A stretch of 64,000 bases of DNA from Tectiglobus diatomicola (GTDB lineage: Bacteria; Pseudomonadota; Alphaproteobacteria; Rhizobiales; Hyphomicrobiaceae), in contig JAZDSJ010000004.1 of NCBI GenBank assembly GCA_039583345.1, positions 47,128 through 111,127 on the forward strand, read 5' to 3'. Of this stretch, positions 47,887 through 57,232 are shown one piece after another (the first letter of the stretch is position 1; the number at the start of each line of letters is the position of its first letter). The notes beneath the pieces are model-generated. The model saw nothing but the letters and a program-made list of their open reading frames with translations. It did not search any database and was not told where the DNA came from. Both the position numbers and the translations under genes were made by a program.

Positions 47887-50328
47887 TTATCTATCCTGAT
47901 TTTCAGCTAACAAGTAATCCAAAGCATCTGTTCTATACTTAAATTCACCTAAGTTTTTCAGTGCGAAGTAGAGCATAATAGTACGATCAGACGTTATATC
48001 AGTATCATTGGTATTTGTTTCCGTGTATTCAGTTGTTAAAACAAAGCAATCATCAGAATACTGAAGTGCTAAATAATGAGAGCGGAATGATGACTCATCT
48101 ATATCGTAGCGTAGTGAGCCTAGAAACTTCCAATTTTCTGCTAATTGTAAGCTGACTGTACCAAGTAATTCTTGCTGATTCACAGAAGAAGTATCTAACG
48201 GGTTGCTCGAAGTGAAAGTGTAAGTACTTGTAAGCGCAACTGGACCGTATAATCCGCGTAATGTAACATCAGCACGATGCAGTGAAAAATTTTTATCATC
48301 AAAGCGTCCCTGACCTATTAATGAAAATGCTTGAGATGGTGCTAGATATGCGCCTAACACATAATCTGAGATAGTATTTTCAAGACCGTTATTCTCTGTG
48401 AATATACTAGGAGCGCTTGCCAAATCCGATGAGGGTTCATTTCCTGAACTCTGTTCATAGATATTTTCACCAGCTAAATGAAAGCTTTGACCTGCTAGCA
48501 GTCGCGCGTACCCTCCTTTATTAGATTGGAATGTATACTGGAGACCTAAGTTAACTCTCGTTCCGGTTTCTATGCGGTCAAAACCAGAAGTCTTACTAAG
48601 TTCAAATAAATTGGTATCATTAAACACAATACTGCGTGCATCTTCATTAGGAAGGTCAAGCTGTCTTACATTACCTGTTCGTCCAACAATTTGACCTATC
48701 GGCTCAATCACATGTGATGTTAGTTGAGTACGTGCTAACCACGGATAGGATGCCAACAGTCCAGCGCTCACAACACCACGAGTAATACTTTCCTGGTCAA
48801 TTAATGTATTTGAAAGTGGATCCACCGCATTGCTAAAACTTAAAATATCACCACGCAGATTTACGAAAGGTGTGTATGATATACCAAAAGGGTCGATCAA
48901 ACGTCGCCGCCAAGACATATTACCGATTACACGTTGTGAAGTTGTATCAACATTAAACATTTGACCATTAATATCTTTGAAAGCAAGCTCTCTAGAGAGA
49001 CTAAGAGCGTTAATGATCCAACTCAACTCTCCACCAAGAATAGGTGTTTCTACAATATAATTCCAATCTATTACAGGGTGAACACGACTTTCAGAATTAT
49101 CACTATCTGATAAGAGAAGACCACCAAAGTGATAACCCTTAACCTGAAAAAAGTTTAAATCATTCAAACCTGTTAAATGAATTGAATTGATCCGATCTGT
49201 TTGTAGGATGTTATCCATCTTGTAAAAACGACGAAATGTATCGTCACTTTCAACGATGACATCCCATCCAAAGTTCCACCAGGAAGACAGAGAAAATTCA
49301 CCACGACTTTCTAAGCTGCCGCGCCAACCATCTAAAATTATATCGTTATTAGGTAAGTCTTCATAAGCTTGGTCTATCCCTGCAAATTTTAGGTTGTACT
49401 GACCTCTGATATTGCCAAATGCAAGCTTATGACGCCAGACCCCTTTCCAAAGCATACCCTGACTAGCTGTATACAAAGGATGAAAAATAAAGTCAAAGTT
49501 CGGCGACAATGCAAAATAGTAAGGTGTTTCGATTGTAAAACCTAGATCTTCGGAGTTTGAAAAACGAGGAAGTAAAAGTCCAGAACGCCGTTTAACAGAT
49601 GGATCAGGATGTTGAAAGAAAGGGATATAAGCAATAGGAACGCCCATAATGTTGAAAGCAGCGTCGAGATAAGTTATTGTGGCAGAATCAGCATCGTGAA
49701 TGACCTGTTCTGCCGTAATACACCAAAGTGGCGGCTTTCCCACATCGTGTACACACGGGGTGAATTGGCCTTGCTCAAATTCTGTGATCCTACCATCTCG
49801 ACGCACCGCACGTCGCGCAGTAATCCGTGATTGATCTCTCCCCACGATACTTAGTGATTGAATAAACCCATCGCGAAAATCATCAGTGAGAGTGATACGT
49901 TCCGTTCGCGTAATATCACCGTTGGGATCACGTAAAATAACATTCCCAAAAGCTGAGAGTGTATTTGCAGATTGATCATACACAATCTGGTCAGCTGTTA
50001 GAATATAATTGTCAAATGTAATTTCAACATTACCGCGCGCTGTGACTTTCTCTCTACGAGAATCATAAATTAGCTCATCACCTTGCAGAAACAAAGGCTG
50101 CGTTGGATCGACAGATGATGGCACTTCATATGATTTGGAGTTATTATAATGAGAGACACCTTTAGCACTTACAGGATCAGAAAATTCTAATAATGCAAGT
50201 AACATCCCAGAATTAAGTATTAAAATTGATGCCAGCTTTTTAATAAGCATGTACGGGTTACTGTTTGTATTTACCTTGCATGTATAATTCATGCTTACAG
50301 TTTGCACTTCGACCATGAAATCAACCAT
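47887..50328 (-). CDS. lptD: LPS-assembly protein LptD
   Basis: Outer-membrane beta-barrel that inserts lipopolysaccharide into the outer leaflet, with LptE. The 813-residue product has a signal-like segment MLIKKLASILILNSGMLL then a cleavage candidate VSA, an OstA/LptA-like jellyroll (FLQGDELIYDSRREKVTARGNVEI, ILTADQIVYD), the conserved cysteine region FTPCVHDVGKPPLWCITAEQVIHD, and a long C-terminal barrel starting RRSGLLLPRFSNSEDLGF. The exact start is unclear: ATG 50328 overlaps the lptG stop by 8 bp, ATG 50316 has AGGAGG 12 bases upstream, and ATG 50250 starts the signal peptide. Last gene of the lptF-lptG-lptD operon. Barrel intact. Confidence 0.95.
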   Translation of the reverse strand: MVDFMVEVQTVSMNYTCKVNTNSNPYMLIKKLASILILNSGMLLALLEFSDPVSAKGVSHYNNSKSYEVPSSVDPTQPLFLQGDELIYDSRREKVTARGNVEITFDNYILTADQIVYDQSANTLSAFGNVILRDPNGDITRTERITLTDDFRDGFIQSLSIVGRDQSRITARRAVRRDGRITEFEQGQFTPCVHDVGKPPLWCITAEQVIHDADSATITYLDAAFNIMGVPIAYIPFFQHPDPSVKRRSGLLLPRFSNSEDLGFTIETPYYFALSPNFDFIFHPLYTASQGMLWKGVWRHKLAFGNIRGQYNLKFAGIDQAYEDLPNNDIILDGWRGSLESRGEFSLSSWWNFGWDVIVESDDTFRRFYKMDNILQTDRINSIHLTGLNDLNFFQVKGYHFGGLLLSDSDNSESRVHPVIDWNYIVETPILGGELSWIINALSLSRELAFKDINGQMFNVDTTSQRVIGNMSWRRRLIDPFGISYTPFVNLRGDILSFSNAVDPLSNTLIDQESITRGVVSAGLLASYPWLARTQLTSHVIEPIGQIVGRTGNVRQLDLPNEDARSIVFNDTNLFELSKTSGFDRIETGTRVNLGLQYTFQSNKGGYARLLAGQSFHLAGENIYEQSSGNEPSSDLASAPSIFTENNGLENTISDYVLGAYLAPSQAFSLIGQGRFDDKNFSLHRADVTLRGLYGPVALTSTYTFTSSNPLDTSSVNQQELLGTVSLQLAENWKFLGSLRYDIDESSFRSHYLALQYSDDCFVLTTEYTETNTNDTDITSDRTIMLYFALKNLGEFKYRTDALDYLLAENQDR

Positions 50329-51403
50329 CCTCCTGATGGAGTAGAATCGCTGACGCTATGAGACAAGTAGATAGGATGGGCACCCATACTGCTACCCAGG
50401 GTGCAATAATGCCAGAAGCACCAAATTGACGCGAGATTTCCGCTAACAAAAAGAAACATATGCCCCCAGTTAAACCATAAACTACCATAATCTGAGTCCC
50501 GCCCGAGCGGAATGATTTTAACGACACAGTTGCAGCTAAAAGCACCATTGCAACTAATAAAAAAGGGCGTGCAAGTAAAAGCTGATACTGAACACGATAT
50601 GCTGTTGTAGGTAGACCAGTCTGTTCGACACTTTCAATGAGCTTCGGAAGCTCCCAGAATGACAGAGAAATTACTGAGCCAAGAGCATCACGAACTTTGG
50701 CTGGTGATAGGTAACTACTAACAATATAATCTTTGAAAGGAACTGATGGATTTCCTGGTCGTATGATCAGTCCATCTTCCAGAAGCCAATAACCATCAAA
50801 AAGCTTTGCAGTTTTAGCATTAATTGATTCAACGAATTCATAATTTTCATTGTATTGGTATACGTTAACTTTTAAAAGGCGAAGTCCTTTTTCTGTCACT
50901 GCTTTTGCTGAAATAATAGAGGGACCATCGATGCCATCTTGCCGCAACCAGGGTAACCCACTGGTTTGTTTCAAAAAATTTGATGATTTACCAAAAACAA
51001 GAGCATACTTTTCCTCAGCAAGGGCACGCGAATTTGCAGCTAAAGTATTATACAGTGTCGTAGAAAAAAGACCTAAAATAAAAGCAATCAATGTACAGGG
51101 TGCCAAAACCCCCCAAACGCTTATCCCCCCAGCCCGCATTACAGCTAATTCACTTCTTCTAGCAAATATTAGCAATGATGCAAGACTACCAACGAGCACA
51201 GCAAAAGTTAAAAAGATTTCTGTGTAGGCTGGCACACGCAGCATTACAAGTTGAATAAGTAAAACCAAGCTAACATTGCCTTTCTTTCCTGATTCACGTA
51301 ATAGTTCAACAAAATCAATCATGAATATCAAACTAGCGCACACCAAAAAGGTAATACTTACCATTAAGCAAAATTTTCGTGCTATATAGAATTTAATTAT
51401 CAT
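50321..51403 (-). CDS. lptG: LPS export ABC transporter permease LptG
   Basis: Inner-membrane half of the LptBFG transporter that extracts lipopolysaccharide. The 360-residue product has the LptF/G YjgP/YjgQ plan: IARKFCLMVSITFLVCASLIFMIDFVELLRESG near 7-39, three N-terminal helices, a periplasmic jellyroll, then three C-terminal helices (LLLARPFLLVAMVLLAATVSLKSFRSGG). ATG 51403 overlaps the lptF stop by 11 bp (ATGATAATTAA), showing translational coupling. The upstream in-frame ATG/GTG at 51463 lies within lptF and is rejected. Confidence 0.94.
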   Translation of the reverse strand: MIIKFYIARKFCLMVSITFLVCASLIFMIDFVELLRESGKKGNVSLVLLIQLVMLRVPAYTEIFLTFAVLVGSLASLLIFARRSELAVMRAGGISVWGVLAPCTLIAFILGLFSTTLYNTLAANSRALAEEKYALVFGKSSNFLKQTSGLPWLRQDGIDGPSIISAKAVTEKGLRLLKVNVYQYNENYEFVESINAKTAKLFDGYWLLEDGLIIRPGNPSVPFKDYIVSSYLSPAKVRDALGSVISLSFWELPKLIESVEQTGLPTTAYRVQYQLLLARPFLLVAMVLLAATVSLKSFRSGGTQIMVVYGLTGGICFFLLAEISRQFGASGIIAPWVAVWVPILSTCLIASAILLHQEDG

Positions 51404-52625
51404 TTCCAGAGTTAATGCCCTGTTTAACTGTCTCCGAAGACGGATTGTCCGAACGGTGCGCACGTCGCAGCCGAATCTTCATAAAGTGCAGGATATCTTC
51501 ATTTAAGATCTCAACTCGATCAAATATTGAAAGTCCGGGTCTTTGTCGAGAATTTATCACTATTATCCAAAGCGACATGGCAATACCTATTAAAGGGAGA
51601 AAATACATTAATGGCATTAAAAATGGCTCAAGCACAACAGCGTTATTTAAAACCAAACCACCACCTCGAAACGTAATTGCAATAATAAAAGCTGCAACGT
51701 AAGCCTTGCTGCGACTTTGTCTTGTGGATTGCGCCTGCCCAACAAAACCGAGTGCTATTAAAACAAAAAAAAACGGGTATAGAACATTAGAGAAACGCTC
51801 ATGCAACTCTGCAACAAAATGACCCAATCGATACCTACCCACGTGCTCAATTTCATCAATGTTTAGAAGTTCGTTAAGGTAACGTTCTTGAGGCTTCCAA
51901 ACATGGATTGCTTGTTTTCTTTCAAAGCGTTCAAGATCAATTGCGTAATTGTCAAATTTTAAGATGTGCTTTAACTTTTTACCCACCCTACCTCGAACGA
52001 TATGGCCATTTTCCATGGCAAGAAAAGCTGATTCACCATTCTTTACGACACGTGCCTTTTCCGCAAGATAAGTTATCTCAGAAAGTTTACGATTGTCCTG
52101 CATTAGGAGCCCGTAAAGTGTACCATCAAGTCCTCTGCTTCGAATATGAATTACTACGTCTGTTTCTGGCGAAGAAAATTTTCCAGGTTGCAATACTTGT
52201 GTAAGTAAATCTGTACGGATCTCAGTAATTTTATGACGCATCTTCCTTAAAGACCAAGGCATAACTGCGTGGTTGATCACTAACGAAAATAACGACACAA
52301 AAGCACCTAAAATCAATAGTGGTCGAGCTATAGTCCAAATCGCACCCCTAGAAGCTGCTACTATTATTAGTTCGCTATCATTATTCATACGATTAAGGAC
52401 TTGCATCACTGCAATCAATAACGAAATCGGCGCAATTACTGCTAAAAGCTTTGGAATAGCTAATATAGTTATTTCAATAAGAGCTGCAGCATCTTGCCCA
52501 TTCGATGTCACAAGCTTCAGTTGTTTGAGTACAAATCCAATCCATACTATTCCAACAAGAGAACAAAGAATTAATATGACAGCGCAAAGAGCTTGCAGAA
52601 AAACATATCTTCCTAGAATAGACAT
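51393..52625 (-). CDS. lptF: LPS export ABC transporter permease LptF
   Basis: Partner permease of LptG. The 410-residue product starts MSILGRYVFLQALCAVILILCSLVGIVWI, with three N-terminal helices, the NRMNNDSELIIVAASR cytoplasmic loop, the jellyroll domain, and three C-terminal helices (FFFVLIALGFVGQAQSTRQSR). ATG 52625 is preferred over the adjacent TTG 52628. First gene of the operon, divergent from pepA by 195 bp, a conserved alphaproteobacterial arrangement. A basic C-terminal extension of about 40 residues (LRRAHRSDNPSS) is longer than in E. coli. Confidence 0.94.
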   Translation of the reverse strand: MSILGRYVFLQALCAVILILCSLVGIVWIGFVLKQLKLVTSNGQDAAALIEITILAIPKLLAVIAPISLLIAVMQVLNRMNNDSELIIVAASRGAIWTIARPLLILGAFVSLFSLVINHAVMPWSLRKMRHKITEIRTDLLTQVLQPGKFSSPETDVVIHIRSRGLDGTLYGLLMQDNRKLSEITYLAEKARVVKNGESAFLAMENGHIVRGRVGKKLKHILKFDNYAIDLERFERKQAIHVWKPQERYLNELLNIDEIEHVGRYRLGHFVAELHERFSNVLYPFFFVLIALGFVGQAQSTRQSRSKAYVAAFIIAITFRGGGLVLNNAVVLEPFLMPLMYFLPLIGIAMSLWIIVINSRQRPGLSIFDRVEILNEDILHFMKIRLRRAHRSDNPSSETVKQGINSGNDN

Positions 52626-52820
52626 CAATCAATTCACTTCCGAGTTGCGCATCAAACGTTAAGTATTCTTTAATTCGACTTTTATAACTTTAAAAAAATT
52701 AATCTGAGAAAGATAAATAATATATATTGTTTAAATGATGAAAACTTTGAATTATTAGATTATGTCATATATAAATTCACACTTTAACACCTTTAATGAG
52801 ATAATGAACCAGGATTCCGG

Positions 52821-54353
52821 ATGCCAATAAACTTTAATATCACGTTTGCTAGTTTGGATGATAAGCTGGAAAAAACTACGGCGCTAATGATCGATGAAAA
52901 AAATGACTTTGAGCCATATTGTAAAGTCTTTGATACTGCAGCTATAAATTATTTGACACAAGCGGCTAAGGCTGCGCGATTTGCAGGTGAATCACGTACA
53001 TCTATGACGGTTTATGCTGCTCCACATACTTCCATTGACGAACTCATGGTTATTGGTATTGGTGATACTAAAGCTGATGATGAAGAGCACTGGGTCAAGT
53101 TAGGCGGTTATACCCATACACAACTAGCGCGCTCTGGCTCATGCAAAGCAAGCATTACTATGGATATTAATAATTTTGTAAAAGGCAAAATGAATACATC
53201 TATTGCTAACTTTGCTATGGGTATTTTACTACGAAGCTATAGATTCGATTTATATAAGTCCAAAAAAACCTTAAATAGGTCATACCAAACAGACAATACT
53301 TCAAAAAATACTAAACTAACGTCGATTACTATTCACTGCGATGATCCAAAAGCTGCGGAAGAGGCATTTAAACGCACTCGAGAAATAGCTAAAGGTGTGG
53401 TGTTAGCACGTGATCTTGTTAATCAACCTGCCAATATCCTTGGACCAGCAGAATTTGCTGAAGAGTGTTTAAAGTTATCGACCTTAGGCGTTGAGGTTGA
53501 AATACTTGATACTAAAAAACTACATGAAATTGGTATGCACGCGCTATTGGCTGTAGCTCAGGGCAGCATACGCTCGCCATACGTTGCTGTCATGAAATGG
53601 TTCGGCGCTACCTCCACAAGAAACGAGCCTATTTGCTTTGTTGGTAAAGGTGTTTGCTTCGACTCTGGCGGGATTTCAATAAAGCCGTCGATGGGTATGG
53701 AGCAAATGAAGGGTGATATGGCCGGTGCGGCCTGCGTAACAGGCTTAATGCACACACTCGCTTCGCGCAAAGCAAAAATCAATGCCTTCGGACTTGTAGG
53801 ACTTGTTGAAAATATGCCTTCCGGAACAGCACAGCGACCAGGTGATATTGTTTCTTCTCTTTCTGGTCAAAGCATTGAAGTACTTAACACAGATGCAGAA
53901 GGACGTCTTGTCTTAGCCGATCTTCTAACTTATTCCGAAAAAGAATACGCTCCGAAAATTATTATTGACCTTGCAACCCTGACAGGTGCAATATTGGTTG
54001 CGTTAGGTAAAGAACATGCAGGACTATTTTCCAATGATGATCGTCTTGCTGACGAACTTATTGCTTCCGGCCTTAACGTTGGCGAAAAAATTTGGCGCAT
54101 GCCACTCGGGCAATCTTACAACAAATTAATCGACACGCCAAATGCCGACATGAAAAACACTGGCGGTCGTAACGCTGGTTCGATTACCGCTGCGCAATTT
54201 TTACAACGTTTCGTCACAAATACCCCTTGGGCTCACTTGGATATTGCCGGTACAGGCATGGCGTCAGAAAAAAACGAAATAAGCCAAGGTTGGGCATCAG
54301 GTTGGGGAGTAAGGATATTAGACCATTACATATCTGAATACCATGAACGATAA
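52821..54353 (+). CDS. pepA: Leucyl aminopeptidase (M17)
   Basis: Hexameric manganese/zinc aminopeptidase that removes N-terminal residues from peptides. The 510-residue product has the variable N-terminal domain and the catalytic C-terminal domain: metal and active residues in VGKGVCFDSGGISIKPS (Lys 276, Asp 281), MKGDMAGAA, and the M17 signature NTDAEGRL at 356-363. It is divergent from lptF as in many alphaproteobacteria. holC, the usual next gene, is missing. Whether it also acts as a DNA-binding accessory factor for Xer recombination, as in E. coli, cannot be told. Confidence 0.96.
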   Translation: MPINFNITFASLDDKLEKTTALMIDEKNDFEPYCKVFDTAAINYLTQAAKAARFAGESRTSMTVYAAPHTSIDELMVIGIGDTKADDEEHWVKLGGYTHTQLARSGSCKASITMDINNFVKGKMNTSIANFAMGILLRSYRFDLYKSKKTLNRSYQTDNTSKNTKLTSITIHCDDPKAAEEAFKRTREIAKGVVLARDLVNQPANILGPAEFAEECLKLSTLGVEVEILDTKKLHEIGMHALLAVAQGSIRSPYVAVMKWFGATSTRNEPICFVGKGVCFDSGGISIKPSMGMEQMKGDMAGAACVTGLMHTLASRKAKINAFGLVGLVENMPSGTAQRPGDIVSSLSGQSIEVLNTDAEGRLVLADLLTYSEKEYAPKIIIDLATLTGAILVALGKEHAGLFSNDDRLADELIASGLNVGEKIWRMPLGQSYNKLIDTPNADMKNTGGRNAGSITAAQFLQRFVTNTPWAHLDIAGTGMASEKNEISQGWASGWGVRILDHYISEYHER

Positions 54354-54908
54354 CATGCACTACCGATAATAATTACAGAGTCCAAAATAGACGCCAATAA
54401 ATAGTTGTATATATTTGCTTAGTGTGTACACGTTTTACTCTGCATAAGATACAGCTATTTCTCCCGGTATTTACCTCCTACCCACATATACAAATTTCAG
54501 AGAAAAATTCTGATAATAAGCTTAGCAGCTCAAGTTGTTCTTATTGAAAAAAATATTGCAAATCGATTTATTTCATTGTCAGGCTTTTGTTATATATTAC
54601 ATACGCAATGCCTTAATATCTGTATAAGTTATAGCTAGTTTCTATACAGCAACTTATGGGATCTAGTGTTCGTCAAATATATAAAGCATACTATACTATA
54701 GTAGAGATGGTTTTTATTCACATTTATAATTATTCCAGTTTTGTTCGCTTGAATGCACTAATTAAACTTTTTATTTTGCTTGAAAATCTTTAAAACAATA
54801 AAAGTTAACTTTTATATCAGATTAGTAAAGCACGATGTACGGGTACGAATAATCTCTAATGTTTGTTAGGTTAACTAAATTGTTAATTGCCCACTGAAGA
54901 TTTCATCT
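54354..54908. other. Spacer between pepA and xerD, no gene seen
   Basis: 555 bp, A/T-rich. holC (expected after pepA) and aroK/aroB (often divergent from xerD) are absent, with no recognisable remains. Confidence 0.45.
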
Positions 54909-55856
54909 ATGGTTATAAATTATCGTCATGTTTCTGAATTTCTCAATGCTATTGCTGCCGAACGCGGTGCTGCTGTCAATACCCTAGAAGCCTATGAACG
55001 AGACTTACACCAATTTCTAGATAGTCCAGTATGTCAAAATAACAGCATTTCACAGCTAAAAACTATTCACGTAGTAACTTACATGAACCAATTATCGGAA
55101 AAAGGGCTAGCAGCTAATTCAATAGCTCGAAAGTTATCAGCAGTACGTCAGTTTTTGAAATTTTTAACGCTAGATGGCTTAATATGTGAAAATCCAGCAG
55201 AGCTTATTAGGATACCAAAAAAGCAGAAAAAAATACCCGCAACACTCTCTGTTGATGAAGTTGACCGTCTTTTAAAGGTATCTAAAGCACGAATTAACAA
55301 CTGTGACACACACACATTAATTAGTTCGGTGCGCTTGTACTGTATGATGGAAATGCTATATGCAACCGGCATGCGAGTTAGTGAGTTAGTGTCGTTGCCG
55401 CGTTCTGTACTGAAAGGTGATAAACGTATCTTGATTATTATAGGTAAAGGTCGTCGCGAACGACAAGTACCACTAAATAGTCATGCTCGTGCTGCGCTTG
55501 ATCTTTATCTTTCAGTAATTGATAAAAAATGCAATACTGGGAAGTCTAGAGAAAAAATCAACAAGTGGCTTTTTCCCTCCCGAAGTACAAGCGGTTATCT
55601 TCCGCGGCAACGTTTTGCTTTAGAGCTTAAGGAATTGGCTAAAGAGGCAGATATTGACCCGTCTCGCGTAAGTCCGCATATCTTGCGCCATGCTTTTGCG
55701 AGTCATTTGTTAGATCGTGGTGCAGATTTGCGAGCAGTGCAAAAACTTCTTGGTCACGCTGATATTTCAACAACGGAAATATACACTCACGTTCTCGAGG
55801 AACGCCTAAAAACATTTGTCCAGGAGCACCATCCATTAGCAAGACATAAAGTATAA
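54909..55856 (+). CDS. xerD: Tyrosine recombinase XerD
   Basis: Site-specific recombinase that resolves chromosome dimers at dif with XerC. The 315-residue product has the SAM-like N-terminal core-binding domain (residues 5-95) and a complete catalytic set: Arg 156 in YATGMRVSELVSLP, Lys 180 in IIGKGRRERQVPLN, His 257/Arg 260 in SPHILRHAFASHLLDRGADL, His 283 in LLGHADISTTEIYTH and the nucleophile Tyr 292. XerD rather than XerC is inferred from the neighbour accA, a conserved alphaproteobacterial pair. No integron or phage feature is near. Confidence 0.9.
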   Translation: MVINYRHVSEFLNAIAAERGAAVNTLEAYERDLHQFLDSPVCQNNSISQLKTIHVVTYMNQLSEKGLAANSIARKLSAVRQFLKFLTLDGLICENPAELIRIPKKQKKIPATLSVDEVDRLLKVSKARINNCDTHTLISSVRLYCMMEMLYATGMRVSELVSLPRSVLKGDKRILIIIGKGRRERQVPLNSHARAALDLYLSVIDKKCNTGKSREKINKWLFPSRSTSGYLPRQRFALELKELAKEADIDPSRVSPHILRHAFASHLLDRGADLRAVQKLLGHADISTTEIYTHVLEERLKTFVQEHHPLARHKV

Positions 55857-56005
55857 AAGCATACTAGTAAAATTTTGGTATTAATTATAAAGTATTTTTA
55901 ATAGTGGAAATTCGACATATAGATCTGTTAAACTTGACAACACCTCACTTACTGAGTTTTGTATATCTGTAAATAACATAATAAACTTCAGGTGCAAATT
56001 AAAAA

Positions 56006-56962
56006 ATGCGCACATATCTTGATTTTGAAAAACCTATTGCGGAACTTGAGAGTAAAGTTGCTGAGCTAAAGGCTATCAGCAATAAAGATTCCTCGACTGT
56101 TTCTATAATAGACGATATTGAGAATTTACAACAAAAAGCGCACCAGGCATTAATAGACGTCTATGCTAATCTTACACCATGGCAAAAGACTCAGGTTGCT
56201 CGCCACCCAGAGCGACCCCATTGCACAGACTTTATAAATGAGCTTATGACAGACTTTACTGCCTTGGCGGGAGACCGTTACTTTGCTGAGGATACAGCTA
56301 TAATAGCAGGTATCGGTCGATTTGGAAAACGTTCGATTGTCTTAATAGGGCATGAGAAAGGATCTGACACGCAAGGTCGCCTTAAGCATAATTTCGGTAT
56401 GGCGCGGCCGGAAGGCTATCGTAAAGCAGCTCGTCTTATGGAGATGGCCGATCGTTTTGACCTTCCTGTTGTAACTATAGTAGACACCGCCGGTGCATAT
56501 CCAGGTGTTGGTGCGGAAGAACGCGGTCAGGCCGAGGCTATTGCACAGTCAACAAATCGTTGTTTGTTGTTAGGTGTTCCTATTATTTCCCTTGTTGTGG
56601 GTGAAGGGGGATCCGGTGGTGCTGTAGCTATTGCAGCCGCAAACCAAGTTTTAATGATGGAACATGCAATTTATACAGTTGCCTCGCCTGAAGCTGCAGC
56701 TTCCATTTTATGGCGTGACTCTGATCGTGCTATTGATGCTGCAACAAATATGCGAATTACAGCACAGGATTTGCTTGAAATAGGTGTGGTAGACAGTATA
56801 GTTCCTGAACCAATTGGAGGTGCTCATCGCGACCGCATTAAATCGATTACAGCAGCTGGCGAGGTAATCGAGACTAAGTTAGCAGAGTTTAGCAAACTAA
56901 GACGCGATGAAGTTCGACAGCATCGTCATAACCGATTTCTTAAAATTGGACGGTCCATGTAA
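56006..56962 (+). CDS. accA: Acetyl-CoA carboxylase carboxyltransferase, alpha subunit
   Basis: Transfers carboxyl from biotin to acetyl-CoA with AccD, the first step of fatty-acid synthesis. The 318-residue product starts MRTYLDFEKPIAELESKVAELK and has QVARHPERPHCTDFI, GQGRLKHNFGMARPEGYRKAARLM-like sequence (with TQGRLKHNFGMARPEG), TIVDTAGAYPGVGAEERGQAEAIA, and LVVGEGGSGGAVAI, all AccA hallmarks, with full length. It follows xerD after 149 bp. Intact. Confidence 0.97.
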   Translation: MRTYLDFEKPIAELESKVAELKAISNKDSSTVSIIDDIENLQQKAHQALIDVYANLTPWQKTQVARHPERPHCTDFINELMTDFTALAGDRYFAEDTAIIAGIGRFGKRSIVLIGHEKGSDTQGRLKHNFGMARPEGYRKAARLMEMADRFDLPVVTIVDTAGAYPGVGAEERGQAEAIAQSTNRCLLLGVPIISLVVGEGGSGGAVAIAAANQVLMMEHAIYTVASPEAAASILWRDSDRAIDAATNMRITAQDLLEIGVVDSIVPEPIGGAHRDRIKSITAAGEVIETKLAEFSKLRRDEVRQHRHNRFLKIGRSM

Positions 56963-57232
56963 CTGAATGGTCTCAATTTCTGTAGAAAACACTTACGACC
57001 TATCATATCATAGGATAAAACCTTTGCTTTTATTAAAAGACTTTTTTGAGCCACAACAAAATCTGTCTGCTGTGTTATGATTAAAGACTGTTGGCCTAAA
57101 AATTTTTATGTTTCAAATTAAATTATTATAGTTATTTAAGTAATTTAAATATGTTGGACTATGAAAGCTATGAATTTATTTTTACGTAAGATAAATCATA
57201 TAATAAAAATTAGTTGTCATTGCCATATCGGC